DNA from: Marinobacter guineae
GTDB lineage: Bacteria > Pseudomonadota > Gammaproteobacteria > Pseudomonadales > Oleiphilaceae
Length of the DNA: 64,000 nucleotides
Direction: 5' to 3'
Assembly: GCF_002744735.1 (NCBI RefSeq)
Contig: NZ_KZ319340.1
Coordinates: 591,030-655,029, forward strand
Each line of letters starts with the position of its first letter. Position 1 is the stretch's first letter. The translations under genes and the position numbers were made by a program. This document shows, one piece after another, positions 1 through 9,069 of this stretch. Under the pieces are notes generated by a model. That model did no database searches. It saw only the letters and a list, made by a program, of their open reading frames with translations, and was not told the origin of the DNA.

Positions 1-2
1 AA

Positions 3-548
3 ATGGCCGCCTGGCTTGGCGAGAAACTGAAATTCAGCCAGATCAATGTGCCAGAGCAATGGCACCGGCGGCTGATCCTGCTCAAATACCCCATACTGGT
101 GGGCCTGGTTGGCACGGCGTTTTACTCCCTGACCATTGCCGAGAAACTGGCGGAAGTGGAGCCTTTCAAAACCAGTATTACCCTGTTCTTTGTTCGCCAC
201 TGGCCCTTCGTACTTTACGCCGTTGGCCTGCTGGTGCTCGGCATGTTCATCCACAAATTCTACTGCCGCTACCTGTGCCCGCTGGGCGCCGGCCTTGCGG
301 TGCTTGGCCGGTTTCGACTGTTCAGCTGGCTGGACCGGGTTGAGCTCTGCGGCACCCCCTGCCAGCACTGCAAAAACGAATGCGGCATCAATGCCATCCG
401 CAAGGATGGCCGAATCGATTACGACGAGTGCATCCAGTGCCTGGAATGCGTCGTTATTCTCGAAGACGACACCCAATGCGTCGACAAACGGCTCAAGAAT
501 AAAAAGCGGTCAAGGCGGGAAAACATACTGGCAACGGATGCGGGCTAA
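3..548 (+). CDS. NosR/NirI-family membrane iron-sulfur protein, C-terminal part (5' end outside window)
   Basis: Only the last 181 codons are present; the frame is open to the left edge, so the first Met seen need not be the start. There are two membrane segments (about residues 28-46 and 68-87), then C88-x3-C92, and two ferredoxin-like Cys sets: C116/C120/C123/C127 and C143/C146/C149/C159. This order matches the polyferredoxin tail of NosR and NirI, which pass electrons to nitrous oxide or nitrite reductase maturation or turnover. The basic tail (KNKKRSRRE) would be cytoplasmic. The next gene is on the opposite strand, so this gene ends its transcription unit and no nosZ follows. NosR versus NirI, or a related 4Fe-4S membrane protein, cannot be settled without the N-terminal FMN domain. 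Confidence 0.75.
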   Translation: MAAWLGEKLKFSQINVPEQWHRRLILLKYPILVGLVGTAFYSLTIAEKLAEVEPFKTSITLFFVRHWPFVLYAVGLLVLGMFIHKFYCRYLCPLGAGLAVLGRFRLFSWLDRVELCGTPCQHCKNECGINAIRKDGRIDYDECIQCLECVVILEDDTQCVDKRLKNKKRSRRENILATDAG

Positions 549-577
549 GCCGCACCCGCCCGCCAGCAAGCGCTGAA

Positions 578-1132
578 TTACTGCTTCTTCTGCCACTCAA
601 ATTTCTTGAACGGCTCATCAACCGGGGTTTCGGCAATGTGGTTGATGTAGTTGCTCAGGGTTTTCTGGGACAGCACCAGAATCACTTCCAACACCTGGCG
701 GTGGTTGTAACCTGCCTTGTAAAAAGCGTCCAGGTCCTCTTTGCTGACATTGCCATCTTTGCGCATCACGGCGAGCGTAAAGGTCCGTAGTGCCTCCAGT
801 TTGTCGCTCGGCAACGGTGCTTCATCCCGCAACGCATTGGTGATGTCGTCCGAGACTTCCATCATCTTGGCGATGCCGGTGTGTGCCGGAACACAATAGT
901 GGCAGGCGTTTTCAACGTTAATGGTCTGCCAGACCACGGTTTTTTCGTCATTATCAAAGCTGCTGTCCAGCACCAACTGGTGCAGCTTCTGGTACGCCTC
1001 AAGCGCTCCTGGCGCTTCTGCCATGACAGCGTGAAGGCCGGGAATCATGCCGAAGCCCTTGAGGGAATTCTCAAGAAGCGGTTTCGATTTTTCCGGGGCG
1101 GATTCAACATCATGTATTGGAAAGTCAGTCAT
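578..1132 (-). CDS. AhpD-like / carboxymuconolactone decarboxylase family protein
   Basis: About 184 residues, all helical in appearance. The motif C77-x2-C80-x3-H84 (ACHYCVPAHT) is the AhpD-type redox and proton-relay signature found in alkylhydroperoxidase-like members of the CMD family; these reduce peroxides through a CxxC pair. I start at the ATG at 1132 because AGGAG lies 6 nt upstream; the GTG one codon earlier would be only 3 nt from it. The gene is divergent from a TetR regulator across about 115 bp that carry three related operator candidates, so it is probably the regulated target. Substrate unknown; a detoxification role is inference. Confidence 0.85.
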   Translation of the reverse strand: MTDFPIHDVESAPEKSKPLLENSLKGFGMIPGLHAVMAEAPGALEAYQKLHQLVLDSSFDNDEKTVVWQTINVENACHYCVPAHTGIAKMMEVSDDITNALRDEAPLPSDKLEALRTFTLAVMRKDGNVSKEDLDAFYKAGYNHRQVLEVILVLSQKTLSNYINHIAETPVDEPFKKFEWQKKQ

Positions 1133-1145
1133 CACGAACTCCTTT

Positions 1146-1223
1146 TTGAACGATTGCTCAATTACAGCTTCAGGCTAACTGTTATTGAGCGGTCATTCAA
1201 GCTATAATTGAGCAGTCATTCAA
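1146..1223. promoter_or_regulatory. Three operator-like repeats between the AhpD-like gene and tetR
   Basis: A 17-bp element occurs three times: ATTGAGCGGTCATTCAA at 1184-1200, ATTGAGCAGTCATTCAA at 1207-1223 (23 bp further, about two helical turns), and TTGAACGATTGCTCAAT at 1146-1162 in the opposite orientation with two mismatches. Each has the pseudo-palindromic core TGA-N4-TCA or a near variant, a form typical of TetR-family operators. The set lies between the two divergent start codons, so a repressor bound there could control both genes. Binding by the adjacent TetR protein is inference. Confidence 0.6.
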
Positions 1224-1248
1224 ACCACGACTTTGGTGAATTGTTGTA

Positions 1249-1854
1249 ATGGCCAGACACGCACGCTATGACAGAAAAACCGCCCTGGGTAAGGCCGTTG
1301 GTCTTTTCTGGGAGAAGGGGTATCACGGCAGCTCAATGAAACAGATTGAGCAGGCACTCGACATGCGGCCGGGGAGCATCTACGCCACCTTCGGCAGTAA
1401 GGATGGCCTGTTTTCGGAAGCCCTGGCGGCCTACGCGGAAGAAGGCGGCCGGGAATTGTCAGCCCACCTGGAAGGCTACGATTCCATCGTTGACGGGTTA
1501 CAGGACTATTTGCGTGGCATCGCCTGCCGTTGCGGCGACGAGAACGCGGTACCCTCCCGGGCCTGTATGATCGTGAAAACGCTGTTGGAATCCAGCAACA
1601 CGCACTCGGCCCTGGCCGCCCAGGCCAACAGCATTCTCGCCGCCATTGAGCAGTCAATAGCAGAACTGCTGGAAAAGGCCAGAGCCAGGGGTGAGCTCGT
1701 TCAATCGGTGGATTGCGGCCGTCTGGCCCGGCTGCTCCAGGCTCAGATCATGGGGCTGAGATCCATGGGTGAACGGAATCTGGACCCGCAAGCCATGCAG
1801 GATCTTGGTAACGATATGGCGGCCATACTGGAAGGCTTTCGCACCCACCACTGA
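1249..1854 (+). CDS. TetR/AcrR-family transcriptional regulator
   Basis: 201 residues. The N-terminal 50 residues form the TetR helix-turn-helix (GLFWEKGYHGSSMKQIEQAL, then GSIYATFGSKDGLF); the rest is the helical ligand and dimer domain, with a Cys-rich patch near residues 88-105 (CRCGDENAVPSRAC) that could sense electrophiles or oxidants. It is divergent from the AhpD-like gene and faces three repeated operator candidates, so a local repressor controlling itself and that gene is the simplest reading. No ligand can be named. Confidence 0.9.
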   Translation: MARHARYDRKTALGKAVGLFWEKGYHGSSMKQIEQALDMRPGSIYATFGSKDGLFSEALAAYAEEGGRELSAHLEGYDSIVDGLQDYLRGIACRCGDENAVPSRACMIVKTLLESSNTHSALAAQANSILAAIEQSIAELLEKARARGELVQSVDCGRLARLLQAQIMGLRSMGERNLDPQAMQDLGNDMAAILEGFRTHH

Positions 1855-1874
1855 GCCTGCTCGCTCTCCGCGGG

Positions 1875-1897
1875 ACCCCGGTGCCGGACGCCGGGGT
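1875..1897 (+). terminator. GC-rich hairpin downstream of tetR
   Basis: Arms ACCCCGG (1875-1881) and CCGGGGT (1891-1897) form a 7-bp stem 20 nt after the tetR stop. No U-run follows, so an intrinsic terminator is only possible, not clear. Confidence 0.35.
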
Positions 1898-2021
1898 TAA
1901 AGGTAGCGGCACTTCCGGAGAATTGTGCCGGCCACCCTCCCGCGTTAGTATTTATGCAGCCAGCATGGCAATATTAGCACCCTACCTTTTTTTGCGGTTC
2001 CTGACGGTTCCCAGTGAGGAC

Positions 2022-2057
2022 AGCCAAGCGTTTTCCCGGAAGAGCGCTTGGCTTTCT
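2022..2057 (+). terminator. Terminator-like hairpin in the leader of ndh
   Basis: AGCCAAGCG (2022-2030) and CGCTTGGCT (2045-2053) are perfectly complementary (9 bp, 14-nt loop) and are followed by TTCTT. The hairpin ends about 22 nt before the ndh ATG. It may be the terminator of tetR transcription or an attenuator for ndh; its position right next to the start codon leaves little room for a separate ndh promoter downstream of it. Confidence 0.55.
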
Positions 2058-2078
2058 TCACTTACAGGTCTGATTGTT

Positions 2079-3389
2079 ATGGACAACCTTCATCATATCG
2101 TTGTAGTCGGTGGCGGCGCCGGTGGTCTTGAACTGGTTACCAGCCTTGGCAATAAACTTGGGAAGAAACGCAAAGCCCGAGTCACACTGGTGGATTCCGG
2201 GCTGACCCATGTCTGGAAGCCCCTGCTGCACGAAGTCGCCTCCGGTTCCCTGGACGCGAACGCCAACGAAATCAACTACCGCGCCCATGCCAGCAAGCAT
2301 CACTACGAATTCCAGCTCGGCCGGATGAGCGGGCTGGACCGCGCCGCCAAAAGGCTGGTCATTGCCCCGTTTCGCGACGAGGAAGGCGCGGAAGTGGTAC
2401 CGGAAAGGCACATCAGCTACGACACCCTGGTGATCGCCGTGGGCAGTACCGCCAACGATTTCGGCACCCCCGGCGCCCAGGGCAACTGCCTGTTTCTTGA
2501 CAGCCTGAAACAGGCCCGCCGGTTCCACAACCTTATGCTCAACGCCTTCCTGCGCAAGAATCACGAGGCACTGCAAGGTGAAGACCACACCCTGAACATC
2601 AGTATTATCGGCGCTGGCGCCACCGGGGTGGAACTGGCGGCAGAACTTCGCCTGGCGTCCCGGGAGTTGCCGGTATATGGAATGAATCACCTGCAGGCCT
2701 CAGATGTCTCGATCAGTGTGATCGAAGCCGCTGACCGCATCCTGCCGGCCCTGCCAGCCCGGCTTTCGGCCGCGGCCACGCGTGAACTGGAGCATCAGAA
2801 GGTACAGGTACTCACTGGCCAGCCGGTCAGCGAGGTCCGGGAGGCCAGCATTGTGATGAAGGATGGTACCGAGCTGCCCTCCGAGATGACCATCTGGGCG
2901 GCTGGCATCAAGGCCCCGGCCTTCCTGGCCGAGCTGGACGGCCTGGAGGTCAACCGAAGCAACCAGTTGGTGGTGGAGCAGACCTTGCAGACTACCCAGG
3001 ACACCAATATCTTCGCCATGGGTGACTGCGCCGCCTGCCCACAACCGGATTCCGACAGGCCAGTGCCACCCCGGGCCCAGGCCGCCCACCAGCAGGCCAC
3101 CACCCTGTTCAAGACCCTGTGCAACCGGCTGGAGAAAGGCGAGGCTGTGCCCTTCGTCTACAACGATCACGGCTCACTGATCAATTTCAGCCGCTATACC
3201 ACCGTTGGCAATCTCATGGGCAACCTGTCCGGTCGCAGTATGTACATTGAAGGCAAGGTCGCGCGCCTGTTCTATCTGTCGCTCTACCGGATGCATCAGG
3301 TCGCGCTGCACGGCATGCTGCGGACCGGCATCATCTGGCTGATGGACCGGATCAGCCGGGCCATGCACCCCAGGCTCAAGCTGCACTAA
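2079..3389 (+). CDS. ndh: Type II NADH:quinone oxidoreductase (NDH-2)
   Basis: 436 residues from the ATG at 2079. The reading frame extends 66 codons further upstream, but that extension is not conserved-looking, whereas VVVGGGAGGLEL directly after the chosen start is the first dinucleotide-binding motif. A second Rossmann motif (SIIGAGATGVELAAEL) follows near residue 170, and a late IFAMGDCAACP motif contacts FAD. A hydrophobic and amphipathic C-terminus fits peripheral membrane attachment. NDH-2 oxidises NADH and reduces quinone without pumping protons. Its stop codon overlaps the convergent nuoN stop by 4 nt, so the two NADH dehydrogenases of the cell are encoded tail to tail. Confidence 0.92.
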   Translation: MDNLHHIVVVGGGAGGLELVTSLGNKLGKKRKARVTLVDSGLTHVWKPLLHEVASGSLDANANEINYRAHASKHHYEFQLGRMSGLDRAAKRLVIAPFRDEEGAEVVPERHISYDTLVIAVGSTANDFGTPGAQGNCLFLDSLKQARRFHNLMLNAFLRKNHEALQGEDHTLNISIIGAGATGVELAAELRLASRELPVYGMNHLQASDVSISVIEAADRILPALPARLSAAATRELEHQKVQVLTGQPVSEVREASIVMKDGTELPSEMTIWAAGIKAPAFLAELDGLEVNRSNQLVVEQTLQTTQDTNIFAMGDCAACPQPDSDRPVPPRAQAAHQQATTLFKTLCNRLEKGEAVPFVYNDHGSLINFSRYTTVGNLMGNLSGRSMYIEGKVARLFYLSLYRMHQVALHGMLRTGIIWLMDRISRAMHPRLKLH

Positions 3390-4819
3390 CCCATGCTGAG
3401 CTGCCGGACCCAGTCGATCATGGGCGCCGGGTAAACACCCAGCAGGAGTATCGCCACCGCCAGGGCCATCAGGGTGATTCCGCCAAGGCGGCTGCCCCAA
3501 TCGTTGGTCACGTCCCGCCGACGCATGCCAGGCTCTGGCAGGTACAGGGTGACCATTACCCGCAGGTAGTAATACAGACCGATGGCACTGCCTGCGACGA
3601 TCCCCCCGACCAGCCACCAGCGGCTGTCCGCCACGCCCAGGGCAATCACGTAAAACTTGCCGATAAACCCGGCGGTTAAGGGAATACCCGCCAGGGACAG
3701 GAAACTGACAGTCATCACGGCTGCCAGGTAGGGCCTCCGCCAGAACAGGCCGCGATACAAGGGCAGGCCGTCCGCATCCTCGCCCCGGAACGGGCTAGAT
3801 ACCAGGGTGACCACACCGAAGGCCGCCAGGGTGGTCACCAGGTAGGTGATCAGGTAAACCCCGGTGGTTTCCATGGCCAGGGTGTTGCCCGCCACGATAG
3901 CCACCAGCAGATACCCGAAATGGGCGATGGAGGAATAACCCAGCAGCCGTTTGAGATTGGCCTGGAACAGGGCCAGAAGATTACCTCCGAGCATGGTCAG
4001 CAGCGCCAGCACCGTGACCAGTGTCTGCAGCCATTCACTGCTGAACACAGGCGCCGCAAGCACCAGGCGCAGGAGCACCACAAACACCGCCAGTTTGCTG
4101 ACGGTGGCGAGAAAGATGGTGGCCGGTGCCGGGCCACCCTGGTAGACGTCCGGCGTCCACAGGTGAAAGGGCACCACCGAGAGTTTGAAGCCCAGCCCCA
4201 CCACCATCAGCGCAGCGCCAGCGAGCATCCAGGCATCCGGAGCATCGACCAATGCACCGGTCAGGCCCGCCAGATCCAGATAACCCGTGCGGGCATAGAT
4301 CAGCGCCATGCCGAACAGCAGGAAGGCGGTGGCAGCCGCAGAGAGCAGCAGGTATTTGATCCCCGCCTCCAGTGAACGTTCGGCGCGAAAACTGTAGGCC
4401 AGCATGCCGTACAAGGGCATGGACAGCAGCTCCAGGCTGATAAACAGCATCGCCAGATGATCGCTGGCCACCAGTGCCAGGGCGCCCGCCGTCGCACACA
4501 GCAGCAGCAGGTAAAACTCTTCCCGTGGGCCGATGTAACCGGTCAGGTAATGATGGCTCAGGATTACCGTCACCAGAGCCGACAGCAGAATCAGCGCGCC
4601 CGCCATCACTGCCAGCCCATCCACCTGCATCAGTGGCGGCGAGCTCGCCGCTGGATAAGTCAGGGGCAGGACCAGCAGAGCGACAACCAGTCCCGCCGCC
4701 GACACCAGGGCAGTACCCGCGTGATGTCGCTGCCAGGCAATCCAGAGCATGGCCACCACGGCCGTGGAACCGACAATGATCAGGGGCAATAACGTGAGAA
4801 GGTGGGCAGCCGTCAGCAT
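3386..4819 (-). CDS. nuoN: NADH-quinone oxidoreductase subunit N
   Basis: 477 residues, about 14 predicted membrane helices, of the Mrp-antiporter-like family that forms the proton-pumping arm of complex I. Recognisable parts are the HLWTPDVYQGGPAPATIFLATVSK stretch and the central LLGYSSIAHFGY helix with its conserved Lys/His environment. It is the last gene of the nuo operon; its ATG shares one base with the nuoM stop (TGATG), implying translational coupling. Confidence 0.97.
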   Translation of the reverse strand: MLTAAHLLTLLPLIIVGSTAVVAMLWIAWQRHHAGTALVSAAGLVVALLVLPLTYPAASSPPLMQVDGLAVMAGALILLSALVTVILSHHYLTGYIGPREEFYLLLLCATAGALALVASDHLAMLFISLELLSMPLYGMLAYSFRAERSLEAGIKYLLLSAAATAFLLFGMALIYARTGYLDLAGLTGALVDAPDAWMLAGAALMVVGLGFKLSVVPFHLWTPDVYQGGPAPATIFLATVSKLAVFVVLLRLVLAAPVFSSEWLQTLVTVLALLTMLGGNLLALFQANLKRLLGYSSIAHFGYLLVAIVAGNTLAMETTGVYLITYLVTTLAAFGVVTLVSSPFRGEDADGLPLYRGLFWRRPYLAAVMTVSFLSLAGIPLTAGFIGKFYVIALGVADSRWWLVGGIVAGSAIGLYYYLRVMVTLYLPEPGMRRRDVTNDWGSRLGGITLMALAVAILLLGVYPAPMIDWVRQLSMG

Positions 4820-6357
4820 CAGCGCACCTCCCCGGATAACTCAACCAGCCGGTCACCGGCACCATCGGCAAAGAGTTCAGCAACGGTCGCGGCCAGGCCG
4901 GCGGTGGTATCCAGCAGGGGCTGGGGATAGAGTCCGACCAGAAGCACCAGGGCCAACAGCGTCAGCATCATGAAATACTCTCGCCAGTCCGGCCCCGGCA
5001 GCGAACCCTCCCGGTACACTGGCCCGAAGTGCACCCGCTGCATCAGGATCAGGGAATAAATGGCGGCCAACACCAGCCCGGCACTGGCAATCACCACGAC
5101 CACCGGGGCGGTCGGGAAGGTGCCGAACAGGATCATGAACTCCCCAACAAAATTCGCCGTGGCTGGCATGCCCAGGGAGGCGGCGACAAAAAACAGCGTG
5201 AAGCCCGGAAGGGACGGTATCCGGCCCCAGAGACCGCCCATGGTGCGCATATCCCGGGTATGGATGCGTTCATACAACTGCCCGCTCAGAATAAACAGTC
5301 CGGCCGAGGAGAAGGCGTGGGCCACCATCAATACGACGGCTCCCTGAATCGCCAGTTCCGAGCCGGAATAAATGGCAATCAGCACGAAGCCCATGTGGGA
5401 AATGCTGGTGTAGGCGATCAGCCGCTTGATGTCCTGCTGGCCACACGCCAGCACCGCGCCGTAGATGATACTGACCAGGCCGAGGGTCATAGCCACCGGG
5501 GCAAACTCAGCGGATTCCTCCGGGAACAGCGGCAGACCGAAGCGCAGCATGCCGTAAGCGGCCGTTTTCAGGAGAATGCCCGCCAGATCGACACTGCCGG
5601 CAGTGGGTGCCTGGGCATGGGCATCGGGCAACCAGCCGTGCAGGGGCACCACTGGCAGCTTGACCGCAAACGCGACGAAGAACCCGAGCATCAGCCAGGG
5701 CGCGATGGCCTCCGGTACCTCTGCCTGGCGCAGGACCTCGTAGCTGAATGACAGCTGGCCGGTATTTCCGAAGTGGATAAACACCAGGGCCAGGATCGCC
5801 ACCAGCATCAGCAGGCCACTGGCCTGAGTGTAGATAAAGAAGCGGGTGGCGGCGCGAATCCGGGTCTGGCCGGCGGAGCCGCTGTGTCCCCAGAGCGCGA
5901 TCAGGAAATACATGGGCACCAGCATCATTTCCCAGAACAGGAAGAACAGAAACAGATCCAGCGCCAGGAAAACACCCACGACCCCACCAAGAATCCATAA
6001 CAAATTGAGGTGAAAGAAACCGATGCGATGGCCGATCTCGTGCCAGGAACACAGGACCGCGAGGGCACCGAGAAAACCCGTGAGGGCCACCAGGATCAGC
6101 GACAGGCCATCCATGGCGAGATGGATCTCGATGCCAAACCGGGGAATCCAGGGCGCACGCCACTCCAGCAGCCACTGATACTGCCCCCCTTGGGGCAGGA
6201 CAAAGTCACCGGTGATCCAGAGCCACAGGCTGATCACCAGCACAAACAGCATGGTCGCCAGGGCAATCCAGCGCGGTGCCTGTTCGCCCCAGCGGTCGGC
6301 CTGCCAGCACAGCAGGCCACCCAGGAACGGAATCAGGATCAGCCAGACCAGGATCAT
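4819..6357 (-). CDS. nuoM: NADH-quinone oxidoreductase subunit M
   Basis: 512 residues, polytopic antiporter-like subunit of complex I. Family marks visible are LPVVPLHGWLPDAHAQAPTAGSVDLAGILLKTAAYGMLRF and RLIAYTSISHMGF, which contain the Lys and His residues of the proton path, and an early Glu in FLFFLFWEMMLVPMYFL. Start and stop overlap its neighbours nuoL (ATGA, 4 nt) and nuoN (1 nt), as expected for a tightly coupled operon. Confidence 0.97.
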   Translation of the reverse strand: MILVWLILIPFLGGLLCWQADRWGEQAPRWIALATMLFVLVISLWLWITGDFVLPQGGQYQWLLEWRAPWIPRFGIEIHLAMDGLSLILVALTGFLGALAVLCSWHEIGHRIGFFHLNLLWILGGVVGVFLALDLFLFFLFWEMMLVPMYFLIALWGHSGSAGQTRIRAATRFFIYTQASGLLMLVAILALVFIHFGNTGQLSFSYEVLRQAEVPEAIAPWLMLGFFVAFAVKLPVVPLHGWLPDAHAQAPTAGSVDLAGILLKTAAYGMLRFGLPLFPEESAEFAPVAMTLGLVSIIYGAVLACGQQDIKRLIAYTSISHMGFVLIAIYSGSELAIQGAVVLMVAHAFSSAGLFILSGQLYERIHTRDMRTMGGLWGRIPSLPGFTLFFVAASLGMPATANFVGEFMILFGTFPTAPVVVVIASAGLVLAAIYSLILMQRVHFGPVYREGSLPGPDWREYFMMLTLLALVLLVGLYPQPLLDTTAGLAATVAELFADGAGDRLVELSGEVR

Positions 6358-8228
6358 GAAACACCTCCCGGGCCAATGGCCAGAGCCAGCAGAATCACGG
6401 TCGCGCCCAGGATCATAACGGTCGCGTAGCTCCGCATCCGGCCGTTCTGGGCGCGCACCAGACCGCCATTCAGAAGCCGGGCCAGGAGTGCAAGAAGGTT
6501 GACCGTCAGATTCACCAGGTCGTGCCGCAGCATCCTGACCAGAAACTGCCAGGGCCGCACCAGTAGCCGATCATATAAGGCATCGAAACCCCAGGCCCGG
6601 TGCCAGAGTGACCACAGCACTGCGCCTGGCCCCTGGCTGACCTTTTGACGCAACCACCCGGCCCGCGACAGAAACAGCCAGCCTGCCACGGCCAGGCCGG
6701 CAATCACGGTGCCGATGGCCAGTACCTGAATCAGGGTATGGCCAGTCTCCGCGCTGGCCCCGGGTGGCGACGGGAAGAGACTCTCCAGATGCGGGTACAG
6801 CCAGGCGCCCACGAAGGTAGACAGTACTGCCAGCACTCCCAGAGGCAGGTGATGGGTCAACAGGTGAGTGCCCGGCTCGGCGTTCCGGGCCTTGTCGCTG
6901 CCACATTCGCCATGGAAGGTGCCGAGTATCAGCCGCACTGTGTACAGGCAGGTCAGGAACGCGCCCAGAAGGCCGGCCAACAACAGGCCATTGTGACCCG
7001 AAGCCATGGCCTGCCAGAGAATTTCATCCTTGCTGTAGAAGCCTGCGGTCACCAGAGGCAGCGCCACCAGGGCTGCACCACCTACTAGGAAACCGCCATA
7101 GGCCACCGGCAGGCGCTTTCTCAGCCCGCCCAGATTGGCCATCTCCTGCTCGTGGTGGCAACTGGTGATCACGGCACCAGCCGACAGGAACAACAGCGCC
7201 TTGAAGAAGGCGTGGGTAACCAGATGGAAAATAGCGGCATCAAACGCCCCGACGCCAAGGGCCAGAAACATGTAACCGATCTGGCTCATGGTGGAAAAGG
7301 CCAGTATCCGCTTGATGTCGGTCTGGGCCAGGGCGGCAAACGCCGCCAGCAACAGAGAGACAGCGCCGATCACACCGACCAGCCACAGGACATCCGGTGC
7401 CAGCAGGAAAAGCCCGTTCAGGCGCGCAATCAGGTAGACCCCGGCGGTCACCATGGTAGCCGCATGAATCAGTGCCGATACCGGAGTGGGGCCGGCCATG
7501 GCGTCTGGCAACCAGGTATGCAGCGGCACCTGGGCGGACTTGCCCAGGGCACCGCCAAGCACCAGCAACGCAACAAGAGCGGCGGTGGGATCACCCGGTG
7601 CCCAGACCTCGGAGGCCCGCGCCATTACCTGCTGGATATCCAGGGTGCCCAGCTCCCGGAAGATCAGGAACAGACCCAGGGCCAGAAACACATCACCAAT
7701 CCGGGTCACCACAAACGCCTTGAACGCGGCCCGGCCATTGGCACTGTTCTGGTAGTAGTAGCCAATCAGCAGGTAACTGCACAGACCGACACCTTCCCAG
7801 CCCAGGAACAGCAGCAGGAGATTATCCCCGAGTACCAGGAGCAGCATGCTGAAAACGAACAGGTTCATCCAGGCATAGAACCGGGTGATTCCGGCCTCTC
7901 CCGCCATATACCAGGCCGCGAACAGATGAATGAAAAACCCAACGCCGGTAATGACTGCCATCATCACCAGGGCCAGGCCATCGACAGCCAGACCAATGGT
8001 GGGTTTGAACGCTCCGGCTTCAATCCAGGTCCAGAGCGTGAAACGAACCGCTCCGTCACCGCCACCGTAGATTGCAATTGCCCAGGCCGTCGCCAGGGCC
8101 GCCAGGCCGACGCTGGCAACGCCCACCACGGTGCCCACCCGAGGCCCCAGACGACCGCCGGAGAGCGCCAGCACCAGGGTCCCGAGCAGGGGAAAAGTAA
8201 ATGACAGGGTAACCAGCAATTCCATCAT
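6354..8228 (-). CDS. nuoL: NADH-quinone oxidoreductase subunit L
   Basis: 624 residues, the most distal antiporter-like subunit of complex I. It has the [17 protein letters not shown] helix with the conserved Glu, the [36 protein letters not shown] segment, and the [18 protein letters not shown] helix, followed by the long C-terminal region that in known structures forms the lateral amphipathic helix. It starts within the nuoK stop (ATGA overlap). Confidence 0.97.
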   Translation of the reverse strand: MMELLVTLSFTFPLLGTLVLALSGGRLGPRVGTVVGVASVGLAALATAWAIAIYGGGDGAVRFTLWTWIEAGAFKPTIGLAVDGLALVMMAVITGVGFFIHLFAAWYMAGEAGITRFYAWMNLFVFSMLLLVLGDNLLLLFLGWEGVGLCSYLLIGYYYQNSANGRAAFKAFVVTRIGDVFLALGLFLIFRELGTLDIQQVMARASEVWAPGDPTAALVALLVLGGALGKSAQVPLHTWLPDAMAGPTPVSALIHAATMVTAGVYLIARLNGLFLLAPDVLWLVGVIGAVSLLLAAFAALAQTDIKRILAFSTMSQIGYMFLALGVGAFDAAIFHLVTHAFFKALLFLSAGAVITSCHHEQEMANLGGLRKRLPVAYGGFLVGGAALVALPLVTAGFYSKDEILWQAMASGHNGLLLAGLLGAFLTCLYTVRLILGTFHGECGSDKARNAEPGTHLLTHHLPLGVLAVLSTFVGAWLYPHLESLFPSPPGASAETGHTLIQVLAIGTVIAGLAVAGWLFLSRAGWLRQKVSQGPGAVLWSLWHRAWGFDALYDRLLVRPWQFLVRMLRHDLVNLTVNLLALLARLLNGGLVRAQNGRMRSYATVMILGATVILLALAIGPGGVS

Positions 8229-8533
8229 CCGCGCATCCTGCTGACCAGGTCCAGGTTCAGGGACCGTACCCGCTGGTAAAGCTGGATCATCAGCGCCAGG
8301 CCCACGGCTGCTTCGGCAGCGGCCAGGGTGATGACCAGCAGGAACATGGCCTGGCCATCCGCCTGGTTCCAGGCCGTGGCGCCGACCACAAAGGCCAGCG
8401 CCGCCGCGTTCAGCATCACCTCAAGGCTCATCAGCACAAACAGCATGTTACGTCGTACCATCAGGCCCGCCAGACCCAATACAAACAGAATGGCGGCCAG
8501 AATCAGGCCGTGCTCCATGGGAATACCCGCCAT
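8225..8533 (-). CDS. nuoK: NADH-quinone oxidoreductase subunit K
   Basis: 102 residues with three membrane helices. The two buried glutamates of the NuoK family are present ([13 protein letters not shown] and [12 protein letters not shown]), which lie in the proton channel next to NuoN. Length matches the family. It overlaps nuoL by 4 nt and shares one base with the nuoJ stop. Confidence 0.97.
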   Translation of the reverse strand: MAGIPMEHGLILAAILFVLGLAGLMVRRNMLFVLMSLEVMLNAAALAFVVGATAWNQADGQAMFLLVITLAAAEAAVGLALMIQLYQRVRSLNLDLVSRMRG

Positions 8534-9051
8534 CAGGAACCACTCCTTTGCCGCAATGGGTTCGATCGGCGCCCCACATGGGAGGCTGTCACCAGCGCCC
8601 CCAGCAACAGCAGGCCCGCCAGCTCCACAACCATGAGCCAGGGCCCGAACAGAGTCAGTCCCACCGTCCGTGCCGTCAGCAGATCCCCATCAATGGCCCG
8701 CGCCATGTCGCCGCCGGCGAGCAGATACACCAGCACCCCCAGCAGCGCCAGGGCCAGCATCGAGGGACCGATCCAGTGACGGGGGTGGCGCCAGCCCTCG
8801 GCATCGTTGTCGTCGTCCTCTCCGAGGTTGAGTATCATCACCACAAAAACGAACAGGACCATGATGGCGCCGGCGTAAACGATGATCTCCAGGGCTCCGG
8901 CAAACGGTGCTCCCAGGGCGAAGAACACCAGGGCCACTGCAATCAGCGACACGATGAGATAGACCACGGCATGGACCGGGTTTCTGCCGGTGATCACACC
9001 CACCGTGGCCAGTATCGCCACCAGACCACTCAGATAAAATGCCAGCTCCAT
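8533..9051 (-). CDS. nuoJ: NADH-quinone oxidoreductase subunit J
   Basis: 172 residues, five membrane helices, with the conserved [20 protein letters not shown] helix that in complex I contains the pi-bulge linked to quinone-coupled conformational change. A strong AGGAGGAG site precedes the ATG. It follows nuoI by 18 nt. Confidence 0.97.
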   Translation of the reverse strand: MELAFYLSGLVAILATVGVITGRNPVHAVVYLIVSLIAVALVFFALGAPFAGALEIIVYAGAIMVLFVFVVMILNLGEDDDNDAEGWRHPRHWIGPSMLALALLGVLVYLLAGGDMARAIDGDLLTARTVGLTLFGPWLMVVELAGLLLLGALVTASHVGRRSNPLRQRSGS

Positions 9052-9069
9052 GGGTCTTCTCCTCCTGAT

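Noticed and set aside
1881..2078. 66-codon N-terminal extension of the NDH-2 frame
   Set aside because: It would place the terminator-like hairpin at 2022-2057 inside the coding region and precede the conserved Rossmann start; the ATG at 2079 is better.
7152..8204. Long plus-strand open frame opposite nuoL (and similar ones opposite nuoG, nuoF, nuoCD)
   Set aside because: Gln/Gly/His-rich composition typical of the antisense of membrane or high-G+C genes; the minus-strand complex I genes are certain.
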